A stretch of 64,000 bases of DNA. It comes from Actinophytocola sp963727495. GTDB taxonomy: Bacteria; Actinomycetota; Actinomycetes; Mycobacteriales; Pseudonocardiaceae. The stretch is taken from assembly GCA_963727495.1 (NCBI GenBank), contig CAVSGQ010000009.1, forward strand, positions 248,001 to 312,000, written 5' to 3'. Below the pieces are notes generated by a model. It was not told where the DNA came from. It made no database searches and saw nothing but the letters and a program-made list of their open reading frames with translations. The translations under genes were made by a program, and so were the position numbers. Below are positions 34,241-43,655 of the stretch, in pieces (position 1 is the first letter of the stretch; the number at the start of each line of letters is the position of its first letter).

Positions 34241-34732
34241 ATGCTCGACGATCCCGGCGTGGACGACCTGGTGCGGCAGTGGACCGAGGACCACTCGAAG
34301 GCCGCCGAGTCGGATGAGATCAACCGCATCGCGTCGGAGTGGCTCGCGGACGTACCGGTACAGCCCAGCACCGGTATCCCGGGTCAGCGTGCCCGCGGGG
34401 GCAACAGCCCCTGGGCCGCCGTCGAGTCCGTGGACCCCGAGTTCTTCGCCGCCATGCGCGAGCGCCTGCCCGAGGTGCCGGCCGACCTGCTCTCGGCCGC
34501 CGCCGGCTGGTGGCAGATGGTCGGCGGCCTCGCCGAGGCCAAGGAGTGGTGGGACGCCGGCATCAGCCCGCTCGACCAGCGCGCCCTCGACTACCGCGCG
34601 GCCGGCCTGGCGCCCTCCGACCTGGCCCGCCGCCTCGGCCCGCTCACCGTGCTCCAGCACCTGCGCAAGGGCAGCGCGCCCGCGTGGTGCGTGGCCCGCC
34701 TCCAGCGCCAGAACGAGCGCCGCTCCGCCTGA
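34241..34732 (+). CDS. Conserved hypothetical cytoplasmic protein
   Basis: 163 aa. AAGGAGG lies 4 nt before ATG. The protein is acidic in its first 45 residues (DDPGVDDLVRQWTEDHSKAA), then Trp-rich ('LLSAAAGWWQMVGGLAEAKEWWDAG'), then basic ('LTVLQHLRKGSAPAWCVARL'). I recognise no domain. It is not overlapped by neighbours and looks monocistronic. Confidence 0.65.
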   Translation: MLDDPGVDDLVRQWTEDHSKAAESDEINRIASEWLADVPVQPSTGIPGQRARGGNSPWAAVESVDPEFFAAMRERLPEVPADLLSAAAGWWQMVGGLAEAKEWWDAGISPLDQRALDYRAAGLAPSDLARRLGPLTVLQHLRKGSAPAWCVARLQRQNERRSA

Positions 34733-34790
34733 GAGCTCACGGATGGTGCGCGCCGTCGTAACGCCGCGCAGCCCGCGTCGTTGACATTGT

Positions 34791-35627
34791 GTGACCGACA
34801 CCGAGCCCGACCACAGCATCCGCCCGCGAAGACGTGGGTTCGGCGTGCTCGTCCGGCTCGGTGTTGTCGTTCTCGTCCTCGCGGTGGCCGGTGGTGGCGT
34901 GCTGCTGCTGCGGCTGGCGGTCCGGACCGACCAGCCCGCGCCGAGCGCCGAGGCTCCGGCCGACGAGGTGCCCGCCGCCGACGTCCGGCCCGGCGCGGTC
35001 GCCCCCGCGGCCGTGACCAGGGCGGCCACACCGCAGGCCAAGACCCGGCCGAAGGCCGGTGAGGACCCGCTGCGCGCGTGGGCGGACCGGCTCGCCGGCC
35101 CGACCGGCATCCCCGCCCGGGCGCTGCTTGCCTACGGCAACGCGGAGTTGGTGATGCGCGGCAGCGACCCGGGCTGCCACGTCACGTGGGCCACGCTCGC
35201 CGGCATCGGCCGCATCGAGTCCGACCACGGCCGGTACGGCGGCGCGGTGCTCGGTGCCGACGGCCGGCCGTCGAAGCCCATCGTCGGGGTTCCGCTCGAC
35301 GGGTCGGCCGGCGTCCGATCGGTGTCGGACACCGACGGCGGGCGGCTCGACGGCGACCCGCGGGCCGACCGTGCGGTCGGCCCCATGCAGTTCATCCCGT
35401 CGACGTGGCGGCGCTGGGCCGCCGACGCGAACCTCGACGGGCGCGGCGACCCGCAGCAGATCGACGACGCTGCGCTGGCCGCGGCCCGGTACCTGTGCGC
35501 GAACGGCCGCGACCTGGCGACCCCGGCGGACTGGTGGGCGGCGGTGTTCTCCTACAACAACTCCGTGCCGTACGGGCAGAAGGTCTTCGGCCTCGCCGAC
35601 GGGTACGCCCGGGCCGCGATGGTGTAG
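34791..35627 (+). CDS. Membrane-anchored lytic transglycosylase (MltB/SLT-like)
   Basis: 278 aa. A basic start leads into one membrane helix (LVRLGVVVLVLAVAGGGVLL), an Ala/Pro linker to about 90, and a lysozyme-like domain: catalytic Glu in 'GIGRIESDHGRYGG', 'VGPMQFIPSTWRRWAADAN' and 'ALAAARYLCANGRDL', with 'WWAAVFSYNNSVPYGQKVF'. It cleaves the glycan backbone of peptidoglycan outside the membrane. There is no ribosome site before the GTG. TTGACATTGT precedes it directly, so a leaderless message is possible. Confidence 0.88.
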   Translation: MTDTEPDHSIRPRRRGFGVLVRLGVVVLVLAVAGGGVLLLRLAVRTDQPAPSAEAPADEVPAADVRPGAVAPAAVTRAATPQAKTRPKAGEDPLRAWADRLAGPTGIPARALLAYGNAELVMRGSDPGCHVTWATLAGIGRIESDHGRYGGAVLGADGRPSKPIVGVPLDGSAGVRSVSDTDGGRLDGDPRADRAVGPMQFIPSTWRRWAADANLDGRGDPQQIDDAALAAARYLCANGRDLATPADWWAAVFSYNNSVPYGQKVFGLADGYARAAMV

Positions 35628-35704
35628 CGGAGGGCGTGGGAATCCCACTTCCGGCCTCGCGGCTGCGATCATCGTGATCACACGGCCACGGGAGGTAACC
35701 AGGG

Positions 35705-36550
35705 GTGGGCCAGCAGACGAGCCCGACGTTCCGGCGGCGCCGCCTGGCGCGCCGGTTGCGGCAGATGCGTGAGGCGGCCGGGCTGACGCTGGACGAGGCG
35801 GCGCCGCGGCTGGACAAGACCCGCAGCGCGCTGAGCCGCATCGAGACGGCGGCGTCGCGGGCGGACGTGCACATCGTGCGGTCGATGATGGACCTCTACG
35901 ACCACTACGACGAGGACCTCCTCCAGCTTGCCCGCGAGGCACACCGGCCGGGCTGGTGGAAGCGATACAACATCGAGGACCGCGGCCTGATCGGGATGGA
36001 GACCGAGGCGGTCACCGAGCTGGAGTTCAGCCTGGTCACGATTCCCGGCCTGCTGCAGACCGAGTCCTACATGCGCGCCCTGTTCGGCAGCGGGAAGGTG
36101 CGGCGGACCCGGGAGCGGTTGGAGGACGATGTCGCCGCGCGCCTGCAACGGCAGCGGCGCCTGACCGACGAGGAGTTCCCGCTCGAGCTCGTGGCGATCA
36201 TCGACGAGGCGGCCCTGCACAGGAGTGTGGGTGGCACCGAGGTGATGGGCGAGCAGCTCCGGCACCTCGCGCGCCGCGCCGACCTCGCGGCGGTGACCGT
36301 CCAGGTGTTGCCCCACGCGGCCGGTGCTCACGCGGGAATGGACGGCGCCTTCATGGTCCTCGGCTTCCCGGAGGCGGACGATCCCGCTGCGCTCTATGTG
36401 GAGTACCCCACCGGATCGCTTCATGTGGAGAACCCCGACGAGGTGGCGGAGGCTAGGCTCGTCTTCGACCGCCTGCGGTCCGATGCGTTGAGCCCGGCGG
36501 ACTCGACGGAGTTCATCGAGCGGGTGGCTGATCAGCTGAGCCGAGCGTGA
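35705..36550 (+). CDS. XRE-family regulator with DUF5753 domain
   Basis: 281 aa from GTG with GGAGGT 8 nt upstream. The helix-turn-helix is 'RRLRQMREAAGLTLDEAAPRL' with 'KTRSALSRIETA'. The rest is DUF5753 ('IPGLLQTESYMRALF', 'VQVLPHAAGAHAGMDGAFMVL'). With the DUF397 gene behind it, this is the common actinobacterial pair that includes WhiJ-like and Scr1-like regulators of development and secondary metabolism. The partner may act as its antagonist. Confidence 0.9.
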   Translation: MGQQTSPTFRRRRLARRLRQMREAAGLTLDEAAPRLDKTRSALSRIETAASRADVHIVRSMMDLYDHYDEDLLQLAREAHRPGWWKRYNIEDRGLIGMETEAVTELEFSLVTIPGLLQTESYMRALFGSGKVRRTRERLEDDVAARLQRQRRLTDEEFPLELVAIIDEAALHRSVGGTEVMGEQLRHLARRADLAAVTVQVLPHAAGAHAGMDGAFMVLGFPEADDPAALYVEYPTGSLHVENPDEVAEARLVFDRLRSDALSPADSTEFIERVADQLSRA

Positions 36551-36559
36551 GGGGCGAGC

Positions 36560-36754
36560 ATGTCCACTGTGGACTTTTCCGGCGCGGAGTGGCGGAAGAG
36601 CAGCCGCAGCGGCGATGGCAGTGGGGGCGGCTGTGTGGAGGTCGCCGTCGCCCGGGCCGCGGTCGGGGTCCGGGACTCCAAGGACCGTGGCGGGCGTCAC
36701 CTGGTGTTCGACGGGGCCGCCGCCTGGCGGGAGGCGCTGCGGACCTGGTGTTAG
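36560..36754 (+). CDS. DUF397 protein, partner of the XRE regulator
   Basis: 64 aa. 'AEWRKSSRSGDGSGGGCVEVA' and 'VRDSKDRGGRHLVFDGAAWRE'-type ending match DUF397. It starts 9 nt after the regulator stop and is surely co-transcribed. In studied pairs the small protein binds or antagonises the XRE protein. Confidence 0.9.
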   Translation: MSTVDFSGAEWRKSSRSGDGSGGGCVEVAVARAAVGVRDSKDRGGRHLVFDGAAAWREALRTWC

Positions 36755-36757
36755 CGT
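36752..36757 (+). promoter_or_regulatory. Putative -10 box (TAGCGT) for the small membrane protein
   Basis: TTAGCGTCGG precedes the GTG with 7 nt spacing, the same word as before clpP. It overlaps the DUF397 stop codon. Confidence 0.45.
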
Positions 36758-36764
36758 CGGTACC

Positions 36765-37127
36765 GTGAACGGCCGGCCGATGGCACGCAGGGTGGGGATC
36801 GTCGCCCTGTCCGTCGTGTCGCTGGCCGGCTGCCTCGCGCTGGCGTGGTGGCAGTGGCGGCGCTTCGAGTCGGCCACCGGCACCTGGCAGAACCTCGGGT
36901 ACGTCCTCCAGTGGCCGCTGTTCGGGCTCTTCCCGGCCTTCATGTTCTGGCGGCTGCGCAGGCTGCGCGCCGAGCAGCCCGCCACCGAGCCCCCGCCACC
37001 AGCCGAGCCGGCACCCGAACCGGTGCCGCGGCGGCCCGCGCCGCAGGACGAGGACGACCCGGAGCTGGCCGCGTACAACCGCTACCTCGCCGAGCTCGAT
37101 GCCCGGCACCAGGAGAGACAACGATGA
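36765..37127 (+). CDS. Small membrane protein with Pro-rich tail
   Basis: 120 aa. Two membrane helices (RRVGIVALSVVSLAGCLALA; VLQWPLFGLFPAFMFW) are followed by a Pro/Glu/Arg-rich cytoplasmic tail ending 'YNRYLAELDARHQERQR'. This is the layout of a family paired with DUF3817 genes in actinobacteria. GTG 36765 is chosen because TAGCGT lies 7 nt before it. The gene overlaps the DUF3817 gene by 4 nt, so the two are co-translated. Confidence 0.75.
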   Translation: MNGRPMARRVGIVALSVVSLAGCLALAWWQWRRFESATGTWQNLGYVLQWPLFGLFPAFMFWRLRRLRAEQPATEPPPPAEPAPEPVPRRPAPQDEDDPELAAYNRYLAELDARHQERQR

Positions 37128-37489
37128 GCGAGACGCCGGTGACCACCGACGAGGAGAACCCGGCCCATGCCGCCGGCGCCGCGGGGGTCCGCGGAGCACT
37201 GGCGCGCTACCGGGTCATGGCCTACATCGTCGGTGTGGGCCTGCTCGCGCTGTGCGCCGCGATGGTCCTCAAGTACGCGTTCGACCAAGACCGGTACGTG
37301 GCGATCGTGGGTCCCGTGCACGGGTTCCTCTACATCGTCTACCTGGTCGCCGTCGTCGACCTCGGGCTCAAGGTGCGCTGGTCGCTGCAGCGCACGGTCC
37401 TGGTCATGCTCGCGGGCGTGGTCCCGCTCGTGTCGTTCTTCGCGGAACGCCGGGTGACCGCCACGGTCCGCGGGGGCAACGCGGCCTGA
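37124..37489 (+). CDS. DUF3817 membrane protein
   Basis: 121 aa. 'LARYRVMAYIVGVGLLALCAAMVLKY' and 'VGPVHGFLYIVYLVAVVDLGLKVRW' are the DUF3817 signature, with three membrane helices. AGGAGAG precedes the ATG. The role is unknown. Coupling to the preceding gene suggests a two-protein membrane unit. Confidence 0.88.
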   Translation: MSETPVTTDEENPAHAAGAAGVRGALARYRVMAYIVGVGLLALCAAMVLKYAFDQDRYVAIVGPVHGFLYIVYLVAVVDLGLKVRWSLQRTVLVMLAGVVPLVSFFAERRVTATVRGGNAA

Positions 37490-37505
37490 CGGCCACCCGG
37501 CAGCC

Positions 37506-39113
37506 TCAGGAGCCGATCCCGGTCAGCGAGCGGACCTCCATCTCCGCGTGCCTGGCCGGGTCGGCCCGCTCCTTGCCGAACACCGTGCCGAGGTAGCCCG
37601 CGAGGAACGAGATCGGGATCGACACGATCCCCGGGTTGGACAGCGGGAACAGCTGGAAGTCGGCTCCCGGGAAGATCGACGTCGGTGACCCCGACACCAC
37701 CGGCGAGACGAACACCAGCAGCAGGCACGAGCCGAGCCCGCCGTACATCGCCCACAGCGTGCCCCGGGTGTTGAACCGCTTCCAGAACAGCGAGTACAGC
37801 AACGTCGACAGGTTCGCCGACCCGGCGAACGCGAACGCGAGCGCCACCAGGAACGCGACGTTCTGCCCGTTCGCCAGAATGCCGCCGATGATCGCGAGCA
37901 GCCCGATGACCACCGCGGTCAGCCGGGCGACCCGGACCTCCGAGGCCGGGTCGGCCTTGCCCTCGCGGGTGATGTTCGCGTACACGTCGTGGGCGAAGGA
38001 CGCCGACGCGGTGATCGTCAGGCCGGCGACCACCGCGATGATCGTCGCGAAGGCGACCGCGGCGACGATGCCCAGCAGCAGGGTGCCGCCGATCTCGAAC
38101 GCGAGCAGCGGGGCGGCCGAGTTCTCCTTGCCGGTGGAGGACAGGATCCGGTCCGAGCCGACCAGCGCCGACGCGCCGTACCCGATCACCAGCGTGGCCA
38201 GGTAGAACACGGCCATCGTGCCGACCGCCCACACCACCGAGCGGCGGGCCTGGACGGCGTTGGGCACCGTGTAGAACCGCATGAGCACGTGCGGCAGGCC
38301 GGCCGCGCCGAGGATCAGCGCCAGCGAGAGCGAGATGAAGTCGAGCTGGCTGACCGCGGACGCGCCGTACTGCACGCCCGGGTCGAGCACGGCCCGGCCG
38401 TGGGAGTTGTTCGCGGCCGCGTCGTCGAGCAGCGCGGAGATGCTGAACCCGAACTTGCCGAGCAGGAACACGGTCATCAGCACGACGCACAGCACGAGGA
38501 TTGAGGCCTTGATGATCTGTACCCAGGTCGTGCCCTTCATCCCGCCCACGAGCACGTAGACGATCATGATCAGGCCGACGACGGTGATCACCAGCGCCTG
38601 CCCGCCCTTGCCGTGCACGTCGAGCAGCAGGGCCACCAGGCTGCCCGCGCCGGCCATCTGGGCGAGCATGTAGAAGAACGAGATGACCAGCGTGGAGGTC
38701 GCGGCCGCGGCGCGGACCGGGCGCCGGCGCATCCGGTAGGCCAGCACGTCGCCCATGGTGAACCGGCCGGTGTTGCGCACCAGTTCGGCGACCAGCAGCA
38801 GCGCGACGAGCCAGGCGACGAGGAAGCCGATGGAGTAGAGGAAGCCGTCGTAGCCGTGCACGGCGATCGCACCGGCGATGCCGAGGAACGACGCGGCGGA
38901 CAGGTAGTCGCCGGTGATCGCGACACCGTTCTGCGGACCGGTGAACCCGCTGCCCGCGGCGTAGTAGTCCGACGTCGTGGTGTTGCGGTGGCTCATCCGG
39001 TAGACGACGAACAGGGTGATCGCCACGAACGCGGCGAACACGGTCATGTTGAGCGCCGGGCTGCCCGGCGAGCCGGCGGCGAGGGTCATGGGCGGGGTGG
39101 TCGCGCGGTTCAC
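37506..39113 (-). CDS. Sodium:solute symporter, cation/acetate (ActP/MctC) type
   Basis: 535 aa, about 13 membrane helices. 'AGSGFTGPQNGVAITGDYLSAASFLGIAG', quoted in part, and 'GLPHVLMRFYTVPNA' are typical of ActP/MctC, which take up acetate, pyruvate or propionate with a cation. GTG 39113 overlaps the stop of the DUF485 gene (GTGA). The pair is the usual yjcH-actP arrangement. The frame upstream of 39113 is open but belongs to the DUF485 gene in another phase. Confidence 0.92.
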   Translation of the reverse strand: MNRATTPPMTLAAGSPGSPALNMTVFAAFVAITLFVVYRMSHRNTTTSDYYAAGSGFTGPQNGVAITGDYLSAASFLGIAGAIAVHGYDGFLYSIGFLVAWLVALLLVAELVRNTGRFTMGDVLAYRMRRRPVRAAAATSTLVISFFYMLAQMAGAGSLVALLLDVHGKGGQALVITVVGLIMIVYVLVGGMKGTTWVQIIKASILVLCVVLMTVFLLGKFGFSISALLDDAAANNSHGRAVLDPGVQYGASAVSQLDFISLSLALILGAAGLPHVLMRFYTVPNAVQARRSVVWAVGTMAVFYLATLVIGYGASALVGSDRILSSTGKENSAAPLLAFEIGGTLLLGIVAAVAFATIIAVVAGLTITASASFAHDVYANITREGKADPASEVRVARLTAVVIGLLAIIGGILANGQNVAFLVALAFAFAGSANLSTLLYSLFWKRFNTRGTLWAMYGGLGSCLLLVFVSPVVSGSPTSIFPGADFQLFPLSNPGIVSIPISFLAGYLGTVFGKERADPARHAEMEVRSLTGIGS

Positions 39114-39526
39114 CGGTCGCCAACCCCCGCGGCGGCGCGGATCGCGGCGACCTGTGGGTCGATCCTGTTCCGGGCATACCGCACGTAGCCGAACGTGATG
39201 GCGACCGTGGAGACGAACTGGGCCAGGCCCAGCACCAGGCCGACGTTGACCGAGCCGACCAGGCGGTGGCTCATGAAGTCCCGCGCGTAGGCGGCGAGCA
39301 GCACGTAGGTGAGGTACCAGAGGAAGAACAGCGCGCTCATCGGGAAGACGAAACTCCGGAAACGGCGCCGCAGGGTGGCGAACTCGGGGCTGTTCTGGAT
39401 GGCCACGAAGTCGGGAGCGCCGGGCGGCGCGGGGGTGGGGCTCGATGGCCGGGTGATTCCGCCGAAGCCGGTCTGCCGGGACGCCGGAGTGCGGCCGGAA
39501 TTCGTGGGATGAACCACCTGAGTCAT
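39110..39526 (-). CDS. DUF485 membrane protein, symporter partner
   Basis: 138 aa. 'NSPEFATLRRRFRSFVFPMSALFFLWYLTYVLLAAYARDFM' (in part) and 'GLAQFVSTVAITFGYVRYA' are the DUF485 plan: two helices with a conserved Arg/Phe start. GGAGG lies upstream of the ATG. It is translated just before the symporter and probably aids its insertion or activity. Confidence 0.9.
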   Translation of the reverse strand: MTQVVHPTNSGRTPASRQTGFGGITRPSSPTPAPPGAPDFVAIQNSPEFATLRRRFRSFVFPMSALFFLWYLTYVLLAAYARDFMSHRLVGSVNVGLVLGLAQFVSTVAITFGYVRYARNRIDPQVAAIRAAAGVGDR

Positions 39527-40418
39527 ATGTTCCTCCGCTGAACATAGGCGGCGCTCGCCTAATTTCACAATGGAGAGTCGCCGGGCGGGGTCCCGGCGGG
39601 CGTGATGGTAATCCCGAGCCGGATGAACACCTAACGCGGACCGGGGGGATCCCGTTCACGCCAGGACGCCGGAACGGGACTATACGACCGGATCCGGGGG
39701 GTTCGTCAAACGGATGGAGTAGTCGGCACGTAAGGCCGGCGGGCGAACGTTCTGCCCGCATTCACACGTAGTGGTGAATTGGTACCTGACGTTGCGTTGT
39801 TAAAGTTGCATCGGGAAGGTTCACTGCCACCGATCGTGGCTCGCCGGAGGGCGAGTCTCGCCCCCATCAGCCGATCGGTGCCACTTTCGGCAGGTCGTCC
39901 GGCGGTCCACCGGCGCGAGCGCGCCGATCGTTTTCCGCAGTTGGGAGGCCGTCGGCAGGTCGCAGGCTCGGCCGGGAGCCGCCGCGACGGCCGCTCACTT
40001 GATCGGTCGTGACGGCATCACGCGGCCGGTGCGACCGAGGATTACCCGATCGGGTCATTAAGTATCCAAGGTCAAGACGCAAAGTAGATGCCCCTTGATC
40101 AAATTCCGGCGACCGCCGGCCGGGCGGGGTTCATTTGATCGCTTTGCGCGCCGTTTCCGCAGGTCAGCCCCCATTTGTCCGAAGCCTTTCGCTATCGGTC
40201 CGCTGATGTACGATCGGTCCTCAGTTCTCGCCGTCGCGGCGCGTTAGGGGAGCGGCGTGACCGCAGGAAGGGAGCGAGTACTGAGGTCGAATTGAGTGCG
40301 TCGCCCTGTGCGGGTGCCGAGTCGTGTCGGCGGTATTCGTGTCGCCACCGGTCGCGCCATCTAATCGGCGCACTCCGGTCGAATCTACTGTTCCTCATTC
40401 TGAAATGAGGCTGCTGTC
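39527..40418. other. 892-nt intergenic region between the symporter operon and the conservon
   Basis: No credible gene on either strand: the short frames lack ribosome sites and domains. The DNA is less GC-rich than its surroundings and repeats GATCG/GATCA words (e.g. CCGATCGG, CCCGATCGGGT near 40050, TTGATCAAATTC). It must hold both promoters, and could carry a long leader or regulator sites. Confidence 0.6.
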
Positions 40419-43400
40419 TTGACAGACAACGTGGGACGAACCCGCGAACCGGGTCGCCTGGCGGCGCTGTGGAGCGTGCTGGCCAACTGGCGGGACTGGA
40501 ACCTGCCGGTCAAGCTCGCAGCCGTCACCCTGGTGCCGGTCATCTTCGCCGTCGTGCTCGGCGCGATGCAGATCGCCGACCAGATCGGCACGACGGCTTC
40601 CTACCGGCGGGTCGACCGCCTGGTCGCGGTCAACGCCGAGGCTCGCGCGCTCATCGAGGCCCTGCAGCAGGAGCGGACGGCCGGCGTCGTGAAGCTCGCC
40701 GCGCGCGCGATCGACATCGGGCCGGACACCGCGGACGATCGCCGCGCCACCGACGCCGCCCGGGCCGGCTTCGCCCGGGCCGCCGGACGGGTCTCCCTCG
40801 ACGGGGAGATCACCGCCCCGAGCTACCAGGACGTGCGCCACTGGCTGGGCGAGCTGGCCACCATCCGCAAGCAGGTCACCGGCGGGCGGATCGACCCCTC
40901 GACCGCACTCGGGCGCTACACCGACGTGATCGACGCGCTGCTGCGCTTCGACCGGACGATGTCGGCGGAGGCCATCGACCCGCGCCTGGCCGCGACCTCG
41001 TCCGCGCTCTACGAGCTTGCCGTCGTCCGCGAGGAGGTCGCCTACCAGCACGCGCTGATCGGCGCCGGCATCGTGCGCGGCGGGCTGGCCGGCCCCCAGC
41101 TGGACGGGCTGCGCGCCTCGGCGGGGCGGCTCTCGGACAGCACCACCGACTTCTCCGCCGTCGCCGGCGCCGACGGCCGGCGCGCCTACGACAAGAGCGT
41201 GTCCGGCACCGGGATCGCCGCGCGCAACAACGTGGTGAGCGCCGTGCTCGGGGCCCGTGCCGGGATCGACGTCCCCGCCACCGCCCAGGAGTGGACCGAC
41301 GTGTCCACCCTGACCGAGCACCGGATCGGTGACGTCGCCAGGCTGCTCGGCGGGCAGCTGCGGGACCGGTCGGCCGCGCTGCAGGACGCGGCGAGCGACG
41401 GCGCCGGGCTCGCCGCGGTGATCCTGCTGGTCGCGCTGGTCGTCGCGATCGGGGTGATGGTCGTCGTGGGCCGGCACCTGCTGAGCTCCCTGTCCGCGCT
41501 GCGTCGCAGCGCCCTCGAGGTGGCCGAGCACCGGCTACCGGATGCGGTCGCGCGGATTCGGGATCGGGGCGACGATGCCGGTCCGGTCGCGATCGAGCCG
41601 GTGCCGGTCACCTCGATGGACGAGGTGGGCCAGGTGGCCCGCGCCTTCGACGCGGTGCAGCAGCAGGCCCTGCGGCTGGCGACCGAGCAGGCGGGGCTGC
41701 GCGCGAAGTACTCGAGCGTGTTCGTCAACCTGTCCCGGCGCAGCCAGGGCCTGGTGCAGCGGCAGCTGCAGCTGCTGGAGCGGCTGGAGCGTGACGAGGA
41801 GGACGCCGACCAGCTCGCCACGCTGTTCCAGCTCGACCACCTCGCGACCCGGATGCGGCGCAACAACGAGAACCTGATGGTCCTCTCCGGCAGCGACGTC
41901 GGCCGCCGCAACCAGCGGCCCGCGAGCCTCGCCGACCTGCTGCGCGCCGCCGTGTCGGAGATCGAGCAGTACCAGCGGGTCGTGATGCTGCCGCCGCCGA
42001 ACGTGCGGGTCGTCGGCTACGCGGTCGGGGACCTCGTCCGGCTCACCGCGGAGCTGCTCGACAACGCGACGGCGTTCTCCGCGCCGGACACGCAGGTGAC
42101 GATCGCCAGCCACTCGTTCGAGGACGGCTCGCTGTGCATCGCGGTGCTCGACGATGGCATCGGGATGAGCGAGGCCGAGCTCGCCGAGGCCAACGGCAAG
42201 CTCGCCGACTCCGGCTCGGTCGACGTGTCGACCTCCCGCCGGATGGGCCTGTTCGTGATCGGCAGGCTGGCGAGCCGGCACGGCATCGAGGTCCGGCTGG
42301 GCGGTGGCCAGGACGTCAACGGCGTGCGCGCCACCGTGAACGTGCCGGCCGACCTGGTCGCGCCGTCCGGCGCCGACACCCCGTCCGCTCCGGTTCCCGA
42401 GCCGACGCCCCCGCCGGGAGCTCCCCGGCCGGTCGCCTCGAACGGGCTCGCCCTGTTCTCGCCGAACGGGACGACGGCGGTCAACGGGCACCGCAACGGA
42501 TCCGCCAACGGCACGAACGGCAGCACGAACGGCAGCACGAACGGCAGCACCAACGGGGTCAACGGCCTGGCCAACGGGTTCAAGCCGTCGCCGCTGCCGC
42601 GCCGCAAGGGGACGACCGACGGCTCGGACGCCGCGCACCCACCCGACCGGCCACCGGCTCCGGACGCCACCGAGGCCGCATCCGACAGCGTGGACCGGAC
42701 CGAGCCGCAACCCGAGCCGGAGCCGGCGCCCGACCGGACGGAGCCGGAGTCCGAGCGGGGCGGGCTGCCGCGGCGCTCGCCGGGGACCCGGATGCCCGGT
42801 CCTCCGACGGGTTCCGCGCGCGACGGCCGGCCGGCGCCCCCGGCCGACGGCCTGTTCACCCCGCCCGGCCCGGACTCCGGCTGGTGGACCCCGCACGGTC
42901 CGGGCACCCCGGTCGACCCTCGGGCGATCGACGAGACCACGCCGATCTTCGACGAGATGTTCTCCGCGTGGTTCCGGGCGGTCGCCGCCCAGGCCCCGCC
43001 GCAGGCGCCGCCCGCCCCGGAGGCGCCCCGGGGCCCCCGGCCGGACGAGGACTGGCGTTTCGCGGCGGACTCCGGGTTCGACGCGGCACGCGCGGCCTCG
43101 CACGCCGAGCCGGAGACGTTCACCGAGAACGGGCTGCCCCGGCGCAGCGCCGGCCGGCACCTGGTGCCCGGCAACGCCGGCGGCACGGCGTCCGGCCCGC
43201 CGCGGCACGGGCGCGACGCGGCGGACGTGCGTGACCGGCTGAGCAGCTACCGGCACGGCGTCCGGCGCGCCCGGGACCACCGGCAGGGCGTGGAGCCCGG
43301 CACCCCGACCGGACGCGTCGAGCCGGGCCGGCCGGGAGCGCCGGACCGGCTCGACCTGTCCGGCGCCGGCTGGCGCTTCGCCGCGGACGTCGGCTGGCAC

Positions 43401-43655
43401 CCGGCCGGCCCCGTGCACACCGCGAACCCGCCGGACTTCACCTCCGGCGGGCTGCCCCGGCGCAGCGCCGGCCAGCACCTGATGCCCGGCAGCGTGGCTC
43501 CCTCCGGCGGCGGTCCGCTGCGGGCGGACCGCGCCCAGGAACTGCGCGGCCGTCTCGGCAGCTTCCAGCGGGGGCTGCACCGCGGGCGGCGCAACCTCGC
43601 CGAGCGAGGAACACGAAACCGTTTCCCCGAGAACGAGCAACAGGAGAGTGAATGA
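40419..43655 (+). CDS. cvnA: Conservon sensor protein CvnA (histidine-kinase-like, NIT domain)
   Basis: 1078 aa from TTG (GTG 40431 possible). Helix at about 28-48, an extracytoplasmic nitrate-sensor-like helical domain to about 320, a second helix (AAVILLVALVVAIGVMVVVG), HAMP-like linker, then an ATPase domain ('ELLDNATAFSAPDT', 'VLDDGIGM', 'GLFVIGRLASRHGIEVRLGG'). The phospho-His box is atypical ('FVNLSRRSQGLVQRQL'). The tail of over 400 residues is disordered: an Asn/Gly/Ser repeat, Pro-rich linkers and 'GLPRRS' motifs three times. CvnA acts with CvnB-D at the membrane as a G-protein-like sensing unit. Confidence 0.9.
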   Translation: MTDNVGRTREPGRLAALWSVLANWRDWNLPVKLAAVTLVPVIFAVVLGAMQIADQIGTTASYRRVDRLVAVNAEARALIEALQQERTAGVVKLAARAIDIGPDTADDRRATDAARAGFARAAGRVSLDGEITAPSYQDVRHWLGELATIRKQVTGGRIDPSTALGRYTDVIDALLRFDRTMSAEAIDPRLAATSSALYELAVVREEVAYQHALIGAGIVRGGLAGPQLDGLRASAGRLSDSTTDFSAVAGADGRRAYDKSVSGTGIAARNNVVSAVLGARAGIDVPATAQEWTDVSTLTEHRIGDVARLLGGQLRDRSAALQDAASDGAGLAAVILLVALVVAIGVMVVVGRHLLSSLSALRRSALEVAEHRLPDAVARIRDRGDDAGPVAIEPVPVTSMDEVGQVARAFDAVQQQALRLATEQAGLRAKYSSVFVNLSRRSQGLVQRQLQLLERLERDEEDADQLATLFQLDHLATRMRRNNENLMVLSGSDVGRRNQRPASLADLLRAAVSEIEQYQRVVMLPPPNVRVVGYAVGDLVRLTAELLDNATAFSAPDTQVTIASHSFEDGSLCIAVLDDGIGMSEAELAEANGKLADSGSVDVSTSRRMGLFVIGRLASRHGIEVRLGGGQDVNGVRATVNVPADLVAPSGADTPSAPVPEPTPPPGAPRPVASNGLALFSPNGTTAVNGHRNGSANGTNGSTNGSTNGSTNGVNGLANGFKPSPLPRRKGTTDGSDAAHPPDRPPAPDATEAASDSVDRTEPQPEPEPAPDRTEPESERGGLPRRSPGTRMPGPPTGSARDGRPAPPADGLFTPPGPDSGWWTPHGPGTPVDPRAIDETTPIFDEMFSAWFRAVAAQAPPQAPPAPEAPRGPRPDEDWRFAADSGFDAARAASHAEPETFTENGLPRRSAGRHLVPGNAGGTASGPPRHGRDAADVRDRLSSYRHGVRRARDHRQGVEPGTPTGRVEPGRPGAPDRLDLSGAGWRFAADVGWHPAGPVHTANPPDFTSGGLPRRSAGQHLMPGSVAPSGGGPLRADRAQELRGRLGSFQRGLHRGRRNLAERGTRNRFPENEQQESE
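42513..42548 (+). repeat. 12-nt coding repeat, three copies
   Basis: ACGAACGGCAGC three times in a row encodes Thr-Asn-Gly-Ser units in the disordered tail of CvnA. Confidence 0.85.
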
